A program made the position numbers and the translations under genes. From contig JAJZRT010000233.1 of the NCBI GenBank assembly GCA_021802595.1, forward strand, positions 1 through 6,351: a stretch of 6,351 nt of DNA, given 5' to 3'. Below are positions 1 to 6,351 of this stretch, in pieces (the first letter of the stretch is position 1; every line of letters starts with the position of its first letter). Source of the DNA: Pseudomonadota bacterium. Its GTDB lineage: Bacteria > Pseudomonadota > Gammaproteobacteria > Burkholderiales > Thiobacillaceae. Under the pieces are notes generated by a model, which searched no databases, was not told the origin of the DNA, and saw nothing but the letters and a program-made list of their open reading frames with translations.

Positions 1-1277
1 CAGAAGCTCTGCGGCCGCTGCGCGGGCGGTGCCAGCAGGTCGGAGAGGGTCGGCACCGAGCCGTTGTGCAGGTAGGGCGCGCGCAGCCAGATGCCGTCGA
101 GATACTGGGCGACGTAGCCTGTCAGCGGGGCTTCGACCAGGCCGGGGCGCCGGATGCCCATGTCGCTGACCACCTTGTTGGCCTCGATCGCCGCCTGCTT
201 GCCCCAGGTGTCGATGCGGCCGCGATCGGTGCCGATTTCGCTCAGGGGGGTCACGGTGCCGGTGCGCGCGCTGGCGTGGCAGCTTGCGCAATTGGCGTCG
301 AACACGGTCTTGCCTTGTGCGGCGCGGCGGGCGTCGATGGCGAAGGGATACTTCGGCGCGGGCTTGTTTTTCAGGTAATCGACGAGCCAGTCGACCTGGC
401 CGAGGAATTCGGTCTTGTCTTTAGGCTTCGCGCCCATCAGGCCCAGTGCCGAATCGATGACGACCGAATAGGGATCGTGCGAGTCACCGGCGAAGTTCAT
501 GCGCTGACCCTTTTCCGGGTGGTATTTCTTCAGGTTCCAGATCGACGGCATGTCGGTCGGCCCGAAGCTGTCGTCCATCGGCCAGCGGATCATGAAGTAT
601 TTGGTCAGGTTCATCGCGTCGTCGCGCCCGCGGCCCCATTCGGGGAAGTCGTGGCGGTAGATCCACTTGAACTGGCCCTCGCGTTCGATGAGCCGTTTTT
701 TGGTGATGGGAATGATGAGGTAGCGATAGGCCAGGCGGTCGATGAAGTCGAGATCGGCGGAGAGGTCGATCTCGGCCATCAGGGTGTCGGCGTTGAAGCG
801 GGGGTCTTTGGCGCAGTCGACCAGGAAGCGGAAGAAGGCCTCGAGGTCGAGCGTGTGGTTGGGCCCGGTAACGACCAGGGTCGGCGTCTCGTCCGGCTGG
901 CTGCGGTAGCTCGCCACGTGGCAGGCAGCGCAGGTGTTGGCGACACGGTCGAAGCCGATGCGGCGCTTGGAGAATCCCACCGGCAGTTCCTGCCCCTGCT
1001 CCCACACGACGCCGAAGCTGGCGTAGCCGACGCCGGGCTTGGGCAGCTTGTCGGGAAAGACGCGCGGCAGCACGTAGAAGATCCAGTACGGAATGCCGGC
1101 GTCGTTTTCCGCCCCGATCGAGCCGTACTTGAAGCGCTCGTCCGGGTTGTCGAACTGCGTCGCCCCGTAATCGCGCAGGAAGCGGTCCCAGCCGACATAG
1201 GCGAGCAGGGCACCGAGGACGAGCGCGAAGACACCGGCGACTTTCAGCCAGCGGCAGCAACTGCAAGGCATTTTCAT
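1..1277 (-). CDS. Membrane-anchored dihaem cytochrome c, peroxidase/RoxA-like (3' end cut off by window)
   Basis: The frame is open for 425 codons from an ATG at 1277 to the left edge, with no stop. Alignment with the neighbouring paralogue suggests about 65 C-terminal residues are missing. A hydrophobic anchor spans about residues 11-28, preceded by a cysteine-rich start (C5, C7, C8) and K/R residues, so the body should be periplasmic. Two haem-attachment motifs are seen: CAACH (116-120) and CASCH (330-334). Other marks are FKYGS (49-53), WGRGRDD (214-220), GTDRGR (349-354) and RAPYLHNGSVPTL (399-411). The last resembles the C-terminal signature of dihaem cytochrome c peroxidases and RoxA-type haem oxygenases. 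The start is supported by GAGGA 7 nt upstream; the second ATG, two codons later, is less well placed. By family it should carry out peroxide- or oxygen-dependent redox chemistry, but the substrate is unknown. It lies 10 bp behind its paralogue, in the same operon. Confidence 0.88.
   Translation of the reverse strand, partial: MKMPCSCCRWLKVAGVFALVLGALLAYVGWDRFLRDYGATQFDNPDERFKYGSIGAENDAGIPYWIFYVLPRVFPDKLPKPGVGYASFGVVWEQGQELPVGFSKRRIGFDRVANTCAACHVASYRSQPDETPTLVVTGPNHTLDLEAFFRFLVDCAKDPRFNADTLMAEIDLSADLDFIDRLAYRYLIIPITKKRLIEREGQFKWIYRHDFPEWGRGRDDAMNLTKYFMIRWPMDDSFGPTDMPSIWNLKKYHPEKGQRMNFAGDSHDPYSVVIDSALGLMGAKPKDKTEFLGQVDWLVDYLKNKPAPKYPFAIDARRAAQGKTVFDANCASCHASARTGTVTPLSEIGTDRGRIDTWGKQAAIEANKVVSDMGIRRPGLVEAPLTGYVAQYLDGIWLRAPYLHNGSVPTLSDLLAPPAQRPQSF
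49..101. repeat. 53-bp direct repeat, copy 1 (within a cytochrome gene)
   Basis: This segment matches 1532-1584 with one mismatch (T at 92, G at 1575); the first 43 bases are identical. It encodes the DG(I/L)WLRAPYLHNGSVPT signature of the two paralogous cytochromes, so it reflects gene duplication under strong constraint rather than a mobile repeat. Confidence 0.9.
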
Positions 1278-1284
1278 GACGTCA

Positions 1285-1289
1285 TCCTC
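1285..1289 (-). promoter_or_regulatory. Ribosome binding site overlapping the upstream stop codon
   Basis: GAGGA stands 7 nt before the ATG at 1277. Its first two bases belong to the TGA stop of the upstream cytochrome gene (TGAGGA), so termination of one gene takes place on the initiation site of the next. This fixes the chosen start and favours coupled translation. Confidence 0.75.
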
Positions 1290-2769
1290 AGAAGGTCTTC
1301 AGGTATTCCAGCAGCGCCCATTTGTCGGCGTCAGGCAGGGTCGTGCCGTAGGCGGTGCCTTCGTGGCCGCTGTTGCGGTTGCCGGCGATGCGGGTGTCGT
1401 AGGCGAACAGGCGCCGGCCCTGGCTGACCGGCTGGTCCGCCACGAAGCCGAGGTGTTTCGGGTCGTACAGGTCGTTGCCGCGATAGAAGGTCATCGGGCG
1501 CCGCGCGGCAGGCTGCAGCAGGTCCCACAGCGTCGGCACCGAGCCGTTGTGCAGGTAGGGCGCGCGCAGCCAGAGGCCGTCGAGCGGCGCGTTGGCGTAA
1601 CCCCAGGTCTTGCGGAAGTGGGTGAAGCGGTACTTGGAGTCGGCCGCGTACAGCATGCCCTGGTTCTGTGCGAGCTGCGGGGTATAGGAATCAAGGCGGC
1701 CGCGATCGGTGCCGATCCGATCGATCGGCGTGACCTTGCCGACAGTTTCGCCGGAAAAATCGCTGCCATTCCTGCCGTGACAGGCGGCGCAGCTTTGTGC
1801 GTAGATGCGCGCGCCGCGTGCGGCAAGCGTGCGGTCGATGGGGTAGTACTTGTCGAATTCCGGCGGCGTCGCGGCGGCGATCCATGCCTCGATGCGGCCG
1901 ATGGCGGCGTGGTCGACCAGCCTCGGCGTGGCGCCAGTGCCGAACGCGGCGGACAGGTTGCGCTCCTCGACGCGGTCGTTGTTGCCGTCCCAGTGCAGCT
2001 GCATGCCCTGTTTCTTGCCCTGGTTCCAGATTGCCGGGAAGTCGGCCACGCCGACCAGTTCCTCCTTCGGCAACTGCTCGAACGGCACGCCGAAGATCGC
2101 CTTGGCCGAGTTGAAGGTGTCGACCCGCCCCGGCCCCCAGTCGGCCTGCATATGGATGAAGCGCAGCCGGCCCAGCAGTCCGGCGACGCCGTCGCGCATC
2201 AGGTAGATGCCGAGCGGATAGATCACCTGCTTGTCGAGCAGACCCAGGCCGCCGGCTTTTTCATCGATGCGCGGCACCACCTGGGCCGGGGTGAAGCGGC
2301 GGTCGTTGACGCACTGCTCGATGAATTTCTGGAAGGCCATCAGATCGAGCTGGTTGGCGGGCATGCCGGCGACCAGAATCGGCCGGGCGTCGGGCGCGGT
2401 ACGCACGGTCGCGGTGTGGCATACGGCGCAGTTTAGGAACACGCGGTCGATGCCCATGTGCCGCCGCTTCGACATGCCCACCGGCAGGTCGTGCCCTGGC
2501 TCGTAGATGAAGCCGAGCGAGGCATAGCCCCTGCCCGGCAGCAGATCGGGGCAGACTTCGGGCAGCACCTGCCACAGCCAGTAGGGAAAGCCCATGTTGC
2601 GCTCGCCGCCGGTGGAGCCGTATTTGAAATGTTCGAGCGGGTCGGCGTAGGTCACCGGGCGGTCGGGCAGGAAACGGATCGCCGCGCCGAGGGCGCCCAG
2701 CAGGACCAGCGCAAGCAGCGACCACAGGAAGAAACGGCAAGCGGAACAGCGCGACTCGGTCGGGCTCAT
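1288..2769 (-). CDS. Membrane-anchored dihaem cytochrome c, peroxidase/RoxA-like
   Basis: A complete 493-residue protein. A hydrophobic segment at about 13-31 follows a short N-terminus containing C8 and C11, giving an inner-membrane anchor with a periplasmic body. Haem motifs are CAVCH (114-118) and CAACH (327-331). Further marks are FKYGSTGGE (48-56), WGPGRVDTFN (211-220), IWNQGKKQGM (247-256), GTDRGRLD (353-360), RAPYLHNGSVPTL (402-414) and a C-terminal GTTLPDADKWALLEYLKTF. Together these point to the dihaem cytochrome c peroxidase/RoxA-like group, in which one haem is usually the active site and the other relays electrons; which is which cannot be told here. The reading frame stays open far upstream of 2769, but the ATG at 2769 has GGAG 8 nt before it, begins a proper anchor segment and overlaps the previous stop as ATGA. 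The downstream gene is a diverged tandem copy. Peroxidase versus oxygenase activity is undecided. Confidence 0.9.
   Translation of the reverse strand: MSPTESRCSACRFFLWSLLALVLLGALGAAIRFLPDRPVTYADPLEHFKYGSTGGERNMGFPYWLWQVLPEVCPDLLPGRGYASLGFIYEPGHDLPVGMSKRRHMGIDRVFLNCAVCHTATVRTAPDARPILVAGMPANQLDLMAFQKFIEQCVNDRRFTPAQVVPRIDEKAGGLGLLDKQVIYPLGIYLMRDGVAGLLGRLRFIHMQADWGPGRVDTFNSAKAIFGVPFEQLPKEELVGVADFPAIWNQGKKQGMQLHWDGNNDRVEERNLSAAFGTGATPRLVDHAAIGRIEAWIAAATPPEFDKYYPIDRTLAARGARIYAQSCAACHGRNGSDFSGETVGKVTPIDRIGTDRGRLDSYTPQLAQNQGMLYAADSKYRFTHFRKTWGYANAPLDGLWLRAPYLHNGSVPTLWDLLQPAARRPMTFYRGNDLYDPKHLGFVADQPVSQGRRLFAYDTRIAGNRNSGHEGTAYGTTLPDADKWALLEYLKTF
1532..1584. repeat. 53-bp direct repeat, copy 2 (within the paralogous cytochrome gene)
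   Basis: This is the partner of 49-101, offset by 1483 bp, in the matching codons of the paralogue. A second shared stretch of 21 identical bases (216-236 and 1696-1716) covers the GTDRGR codons. Confidence 0.9.
2766..2769 (-). other. ATGA stop/start overlap between two cytochrome genes
   Basis: The four bases read ATGA on the minus strand: the ATG opens the dihaem cytochrome (1288-2769) and the TGA closes the upstream cytochrome (2766-4322). Such overlaps usually mean translational coupling, consistent with products needed in fixed proportion. Confidence 0.9.
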
Positions 2770-4322
2770 GGCGTGTGCTCCGCGTAGGGGGTCACGGGAA
2801 GGCAGGGCGGCAGGCGCTCGTAGGCTTGTTGCAGCAGGCTGGCGGGCGACGGCACGCGCAGCCGGGTGACGATGCCCTGCTTGAGGGTGGCGAGTTCGGG
2901 CGATCCGGCCCACTGGTGCGGATCGATGCCGCGGCTCGCCAGCGCGGCGGCGGGCGGCATCGGGCTGACGCGGCGGGCCGTTTCCGGCACGCCGGCCATG
3001 CTCAGGCGGAAGAAAATTCGCGCCGCACACTGGGTGAGGTTGGCCTCGACCTGGACCGGATTGCCATGCAGGAAATTGGGGGGATGCTGCAGGGTCGTGT
3101 CGTGGCAGACGGCGCAATTGGCGCGGAAGATCGCGCGCGAGCCGGTGTCCTGGGTAACGGGTTCGGTGCGCGCCGGCGGCAGCCTGGCCGGGGAGGTTTT
3201 GCGGGGCAGGCCAAGCTCGGCGAGCAGGTCGTGGAGAATGGACTGACTGAACGGACCGGCGGCCAGTTCGCCGTGCGCGCGCATCCGCTCCAGCGGGGCA
3301 CTCAGATCGCGATGGCCCAGTTGCCTGGCCGCTGCGGCGTCGAGCATGCCGGCCAGACCGACGATGAAGGCCGTCTTGTCCGGCGCATGCCAGGTGGCGA
3401 GCGGCGGACGCAGCAGCAACGGGTCGCTGGACGGGTCCTGCATCGCGGCCAAGGGGTCGCGGTTGGGCAGGTTGTGGTTGGGAATCGTCAGGCCCTGCGG
3501 CCAGCGCGTTTTCCAGGTGCGATCCAGTTCCGGCAGCGCGCCGGCGGCGGGCAGCCGGCCGTTGCGCGCATACGCCAGCGCGGCGGCCAGCGCCTGCATG
3601 CGGCAGCGGCCACCTGCTTCGCCCTGGCCGCAGCCCTGTTGCCACAGCGTCTGCCAGACCGAAAACAGGTTGGCCCGCCCGGCCGCCGTGTCGATGAAAT
3701 ACGCGACGTCGGTGCCGGTCAGCTTGACGCCATAAAAATCGCGGCGCACGGCCCGCAGTCGCGCGGCGATCGCCGGGTTGGCCGGGGTTTCGTCCCACAG
3801 CGGACGGGCAAAGATCGGCGCGGCGTTCTGATGGCAGGCGAGGCACAGGCTGCGCCGCGCGTAGAAAACCTGCGGCGTCCTGCCGGGCTGGTAATCGCGC
3901 ACCACCTGGAATTCGAAGCGGCCGGCGGCATCGTTGTAGCTGATGACCTCGATCACCTTGCCTTTCTCGTGGAAGCCGAGGAACAGGCGGTCCTTCAGCG
4001 GCGCGACGCCCGCCACGTTGGGGCCGTCCGCTGCGGCGACCACACGGGGGAAGCGAAAGAAATCCGGTGCCCCGGCATTGCGCTGCAGCGACCGGCCGAG
4101 CGGGATCAGCGTGACTTTCAGCGGGGGAATGCCACTGCGGTCATGCGCCATCTGCGCATTGATTGCTTTCACCAGGCGGGGGAACGGGTAAGGCACGGGT
4201 GCGTTGCCGATCAACTGGTCGAAGCGCGAACGCCCCGCCGGCGGCAGGTCGGACTCGATTGCCCGTGCGGACTGGGTCAGTTCGCCACACATGAGCAGAA
4301 GGGCAAGGAGCAGGGTGTGCAC
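2766..4322 (-). CDS. Secreted cytochrome c-type protein with two widely spaced haem motifs
   Basis: 518 residues from a GTG start. The first 21 residues look like a cleavable signal peptide: a leucine-rich core at 3-11 and a Sec-type end, SARA (18-21). This is why GTG 4322 is preferred over the in-frame ATG at 4292, which would destroy the signal. No strong Shine-Dalgarno precedes it; coupling to the gene ending 11 bp upstream is likely. Haem motifs are CLACH (160-164) and CAVCH (403-407). The second sits in a C-terminal domain resembling a class I cytochrome c; M455 in SPMPP (453-457) could be the distal ligand. The N-terminal part carries a conserved-looking ISYNDAAGRFEFQVVRDY stretch (127-144) that I cannot assign to a named family. 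Extra cysteines are C231, C240, C432 and C507. It lacks the RAPYLHNGS signature of its two neighbours, so it is not a third copy. It is probably their periplasmic electron-transfer partner; that role is inferred from context. Confidence 0.85.
   Translation of the reverse strand: MHTLLLALLLMCGELTQSARAIESDLPPAGRSRFDQLIGNAPVPYPFPRLVKAINAQMAHDRSGIPPLKVTLIPLGRSLQRNAGAPDFFRFPRVVAAADGPNVAGVAPLKDRLFLGFHEKGKVIEVISYNDAAGRFEFQVVRDYQPGRTPQVFYARRSLCLACHQNAAPIFARPLWDETPANPAIAARLRAVRRDFYGVKLTGTDVAYFIDTAAGRANLFSVWQTLWQQGCGQGEAGGRCRMQALAAALAYARNGRLPAAGALPELDRTWKTRWPQGLTIPNHNLPNRDPLAAMQDPSSDPLLLRPPLATWHAPDKTAFIVGLAGMLDAAAARQLGHRDLSAPLERMRAHGELAAGPFSQSILHDLLAELGLPRKTSPARLPPARTEPVTQDTGSRAIFRANCAVCHDTTLQHPPNFLHGNPVQVEANLTQCAARIFFRLSMAGVPETARRVSPMPPAAALASRGIDPHQWAGSPELATLKQGIVTRLRVPSPASLLQQAYERLPPCLPVTPYAEHTP
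2778..2781 (-). promoter_or_regulatory. Ribosome binding site of the dihaem cytochrome gene
   Basis: GGAG, inside the final codons of the upstream gene, lies 8 nt before the ATG at 2769. It decides the start of a frame that is otherwise open for another 359 codons upstream. Confidence 0.6.
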
Positions 4323-4333
4323 ATGCAGCAGGC

Positions 4334-6175
4334 TCAGGTTGCGGGGCCGTAGACCGCACAGGATGCTGCGGGCAGGTCCAGCCACACTGCCCGCCAGTCG
4401 GGGCGGGGCGCGCCGATGCTTATTTCGCTGCCGACCCGTGCGGGATCGGATGCATGCAGGCAGACCAGGCGCTGCCCGGGCGGGTTCAGGTCGAAATCCA
4501 CGCCCACCCAGGCTGCGCGGGCGTTGTGCGGATCCGTATTGATCGCACACAGCCACTCGCGATCGTTGAACAGCCGGGACCAGGCCACCAGCGAGCGCAG
4601 CTCGCCGCCGATCATTTGGGGTTCGCCGAAGTCGACACCGTTGCCGGAGATCGCGCGTAGGTACTGGCGGCCGCGCCGCAGGCCGATTTCCCGCCTGCGC
4701 ACGGCAAGCAGACGGGAGAGCTCGCTGTAGAGCGGATGGGTTTCGTCGAAGCAGTGGCGGCCGCGCGAGCGGAACGCGCCGAAGTCGCCGCCGAACATCG
4801 CCTCGCGGATGTAGCGGTCGTTGCCGCCGGCGCCGTCGAAACCCTGCTCCGACCCGTAGTAGATGCACGGGATGCCGAGCGTCAGCGCGTTCAGCGCGAG
4901 CGCGCCGGCGGCAAGGTTGGCGTCGCTGGCGCAGAAGCGCGCCTTGTCGTTGCCCTTCCTGACCTGATCGTGGTCGTCGTAGAGGGTGACGACCTTGTCG
5001 CGGAACCAGGTGTGCGTATCCTTGCCGATTTCGAACGAGTTGCGGAACAGGTCGAAATAGTCCGCCGGATCGCGGCGTCCCTTGGCGAGATATTCGAGCT
5101 TGTCCGGGATGTCGTCGATGCCGAGGGCGGCGTCGAGCCCGGTCGCTTCGCGCAGGGCAAAGGCATAGGCGCGGCCGCCGGTGATTTCGCCGATCAGGGC
5201 GAACTGCTCCTTGCCGATCGACTGCGCGAACTCGTGGATGCAGCTGCTGAAAAAGCGCGTCGCGCCGGGGTCCATGTGCTTCACCGTATCGACCCGGAAG
5301 CCGTCCAGGTCGGCGTAGGCGATCCAGTACTGGTAGATGCTGGCCAGCGTCCGCAGGGCGGTCGAAATGTGGAAATGGTCGATCGCACCCGCGCCGAGAT
5401 GGAGGTCTTTCAGGTCGAGGAAATCGCCTTCGAGAAATTCCGGGTACCAGTCCCAGTTGGCGATCCGGCCCAGGCAGGAAAAGCTCCCCGCACTTTGCAG
5501 TTCGCGCGGCCACACGGCGGCATCGGGGTCGGCCACCGGCTGGCCCCAGGGCAGGATCGGCTGGCCGCTCGCATCGCTCCAGCCACCGACCCGGTAGGGG
5601 CGGCCGTCCCAGCGCGGATCCATGCCCGTGTCGTCCGGATAGCGGTCGGCGTCGTAGCTGAAGACCGGCCCCGCGTGGTTGAGGATCACGTCGAGGATGA
5701 CGTAGATGCCATGGGCGTGCGCCGTGGCAACCAGGTCGCGCAGGTCCTCGCGGGTGCCGAAACGCGGGTCGACATCGAGAAAATCCTGCACGCCGTAGCC
5801 ATGGTAGGACTCGGTCCAGGGCGGCTGCTTGAACACCGGGCTGACCCACAAGGCGGTCACGCCAAGCCGCTTGAGATAGCCGATCTTGCTCGTCGCGCCT
5901 TTCAGGGTGCCGCCCGTGAAACGGGCGCCAGCCTCGCGCCAGGCGGCAGCACTGGCTTCATCCTGCAGAACATTGCCGCGGTCAGCCGGGGCCATGCGCG
6001 GGGTCGTGCCCCCCGCAGCCGGCTGGCCCGCGTTGTCCACAAAGTCCTGCTCGTTGCCATCTGAAAAGCGGTCGACCATGAAAAAATAGAGCACCTGGTC
6101 CTCCCACGCGGCAGGCGATGGATGGAAAGGCCTTTGCGTGAGCGCGGCGAAGTCGATGTCGGCGAGTGTCTGCAT
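4334..6175 (-). CDS. GH13 alpha-amylase-family glycoside hydrolase, probably cytoplasmic
   Basis: 613 residues. The N-terminal part of the (beta/alpha)8 barrel opens with VLYFFMVDRFSDG (28-40), typical of GH13. Region I is DVILNH (162-167). Region II is GFRVDTVKH (292-300), with nucleophile D296. Region III is FALIGE (325-330), with acid/base E330. Region IV is DDHD (400-403), with the transition-state stabiliser D403 and H402. The catalytic triad is therefore complete. Region IV has D401 where most members have Asn. A C-terminal all-beta domain follows from about 510. It should hydrolyse or transfer alpha-1,4-glucosyl linkages in starch-, glycogen- or maltodextrin-like substrates by a retaining mechanism; subfamily and product are not evident. 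No signal peptide is visible. The ATG at 6175 is chosen over one at 6202 because GAGGA lies 7 nt upstream and the longer version would overlap the previous gene. Its operon partners are c-type cytochromes, an unusual setting. Confidence 0.93.
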   Translation of the reverse strand: MQTLADIDFAALTQRPFHPSPAAWEDQVLYFFMVDRFSDGNEQDFVDNAGQPAAGGTTPRMAPADRGNVLQDEASAAAWREAGARFTGGTLKGATSKIGYLKRLGVTALWVSPVFKQPPWTESYHGYGVQDFLDVDPRFGTREDLRDLVATAHAHGIYVILDVILNHAGPVFSYDADRYPDDTGMDPRWDGRPYRVGGWSDASGQPILPWGQPVADPDAAVWPRELQSAGSFSCLGRIANWDWYPEFLEGDFLDLKDLHLGAGAIDHFHISTALRTLASIYQYWIAYADLDGFRVDTVKHMDPGATRFFSSCIHEFAQSIGKEQFALIGEITGGRAYAFALREATGLDAALGIDDIPDKLEYLAKGRRDPADYFDLFRNSFEIGKDTHTWFRDKVVTLYDDHDQVRKGNDKARFCASDANLAAGALALNALTLGIPCIYYGSEQGFDGAGGNDRYIREAMFGGDFGAFRSRGRHCFDETHPLYSELSRLLAVRRREIGLRRGRQYLRAISGNGVDFGEPQMIGGELRSLVAWSRLFNDREWLCAINTDPHNARAAWVGVDFDLNPPGQRLVCLHASDPARVGSEISIGAPRPDWRAVWLDLPAASCAVYGPAT

Positions 6176-6182
6176 GGCGATG

Positions 6183-6187
6183 TCCTC
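6183..6187 (-). promoter_or_regulatory. Ribosome binding site overlapping the upstream stop codon
   Basis: GAGGA lies 7 nt before the ATG at 6175, and its first two bases are part of the TGA ending the upstream gene. The arrangement (TGAGGA, 7 nt, ATG) matches the one at 1275-1290. Confidence 0.75.
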
Positions 6188-6351
6188 AGCGGGCGGCCAC
6201 AATGCGTTTCTGCGTGCCGCTCCAGCATTCGTCCTTGACCTGGCCGGTCTCGAATTCGGCGCGACCTGCCTGGTCGAGCTTCTTGTTGTAGAGCACGAAG
6301 TCGAGGATGAAGGCGTGGTCCATGTAGGCGCGGCCGAGATACAGGCCGGGA
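6186..6351 (-). CDS. Unrecognised protein, C-terminal 54 residues only
   Basis: The frame enters at the right edge and ends with TGA at 6186-6188; 54 codons are visible. The fragment starts PGLYLGRAYMDHAFILDFVLY, turns polar and charged, contains one cysteine (KDECWSGTQK) and ends in RIVAAR. It has no CxxCH motif or transmembrane segment, and I do not recognise the family. It is judged to be coding because the frame is open to the window edge, its stop lies 10 bp before the GH13 start, and the stop is embedded in that gene's ribosome binding site, as at the other well-supported junction. It is presumably the preceding gene of the same operon. Its function cannot be given from this fragment. 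Confidence 0.7.
   Translation of the reverse strand, partial: PGLYLGRAYMDHAFILDFVLYNKKLDQAGRAEFETGQVKDECWSGTQKRIVAAR

Noticed and set aside
484..1266. Minus-strand 260-codon frame starting at TTG
   Set aside because: It is an off-frame shadow. The true frame here carries the haem motif and runs open to the window edge.
1276..1285. Perfect 10-bp palindrome ATGACGTCAT over the start of the left-most gene
   Set aside because: It has no loop to form a hairpin, occurs once, and sits in a ribosome-site spacer inside an operon, so chance is the simplest explanation for an apparent operator.
66..1427. Long open frame on the plus strand (453 codons)
   Set aside because: It lies opposite a cytochrome gene with two haem motifs. 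The translation is low-complexity, rich in V, A, G, D and R, with no recognisable motif, as expected for the antisense of GC-rich coding DNA.
1276..2436. Plus-strand open frame of 386 codons
   Set aside because: It is antisense to the complete dihaem cytochrome, with the same biased composition and no domain motif.
2770..3846. Upstream in-frame extension of the dihaem cytochrome (359 extra codons)
   Set aside because: The extension is an R/P/A-rich shadow of the upstream cytochrome. The membrane anchor and ribosome site place the start at 2769.
4310..4324. ATG at 4324 overlapping the GTG start, opening a 15-codon frame
   Set aside because: It gives a short Cys-rich peptide with no ribosome site and no sign of selection; it is most likely incidental.
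2775..4352. Plus-strand open frame of 525 codons
   Set aside because: It is antisense to the secreted cytochrome; it is R/G/A/Q-rich and has no recognisable domain.
4323..5849. Upstream in-frame extension of the secreted cytochrome into the GH13 gene
   Set aside because: The extension is an R/G/P-rich shadow of the GH13 gene, and a signal peptide begins at the GTG at 4322.
4736..6064. Plus-strand open frame of 442 codons
   Set aside because: It is antisense to the GH13 gene, whose catalytic regions are unmistakable; the antisense product has no domain signature.

Overview
The window is almost wholly coding on the minus strand of a GC-rich genome. Only about 31 bases, in three short junctions, lie outside a gene. 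High GC, strong G/C third-position preference, Shine-Dalgarno-led genes and several multihaem c-type cytochromes suggest a Gram-negative bacterium, most likely a high-GC proteobacterium (perhaps beta). This is inferred from sequence style only; no rRNA or other marker gene is present.

Read in transcription order (right to left), the genes are: the last 54 codons of an unrecognised protein (6186-6351); a complete GH13 alpha-amylase-family enzyme (4334-6175); a secreted two-haem-motif cytochrome of unusual architecture (2766-4322); a membrane-anchored dihaem cytochrome c of the cytochrome c peroxidase/RoxA-like type (1288-2769); and a diverged tandem copy of that protein whose 3' end runs off the left edge (1-1277). 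Junctions are 10 bp, 11 bp, a 4-bp ATGA overlap and 10 bp, so this is one tightly packed operon. Its promoter lies beyond the right edge and its terminator beyond the left edge. No transfer RNA, CRISPR array, insertion sequence, terminator or promoter is visible.

The three cytochromes carry six CxxCH motifs. All have N-terminal export or anchor segments, so they should be matured by the cytochrome c biogenesis machinery and act at the periplasmic face of the inner membrane. They probably form one redox module: two related dihaem peroxidase- or oxygenase-like subunits plus a dedicated dihaem partner. The GH13 enzyme has a complete catalytic triad but no signal peptide, so it appears cytoplasmic. 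Why an alpha-glucan-active enzyme is locked into an operon with periplasmic haem proteins is the main open question. Substrates of all these proteins are unknown from sequence alone.
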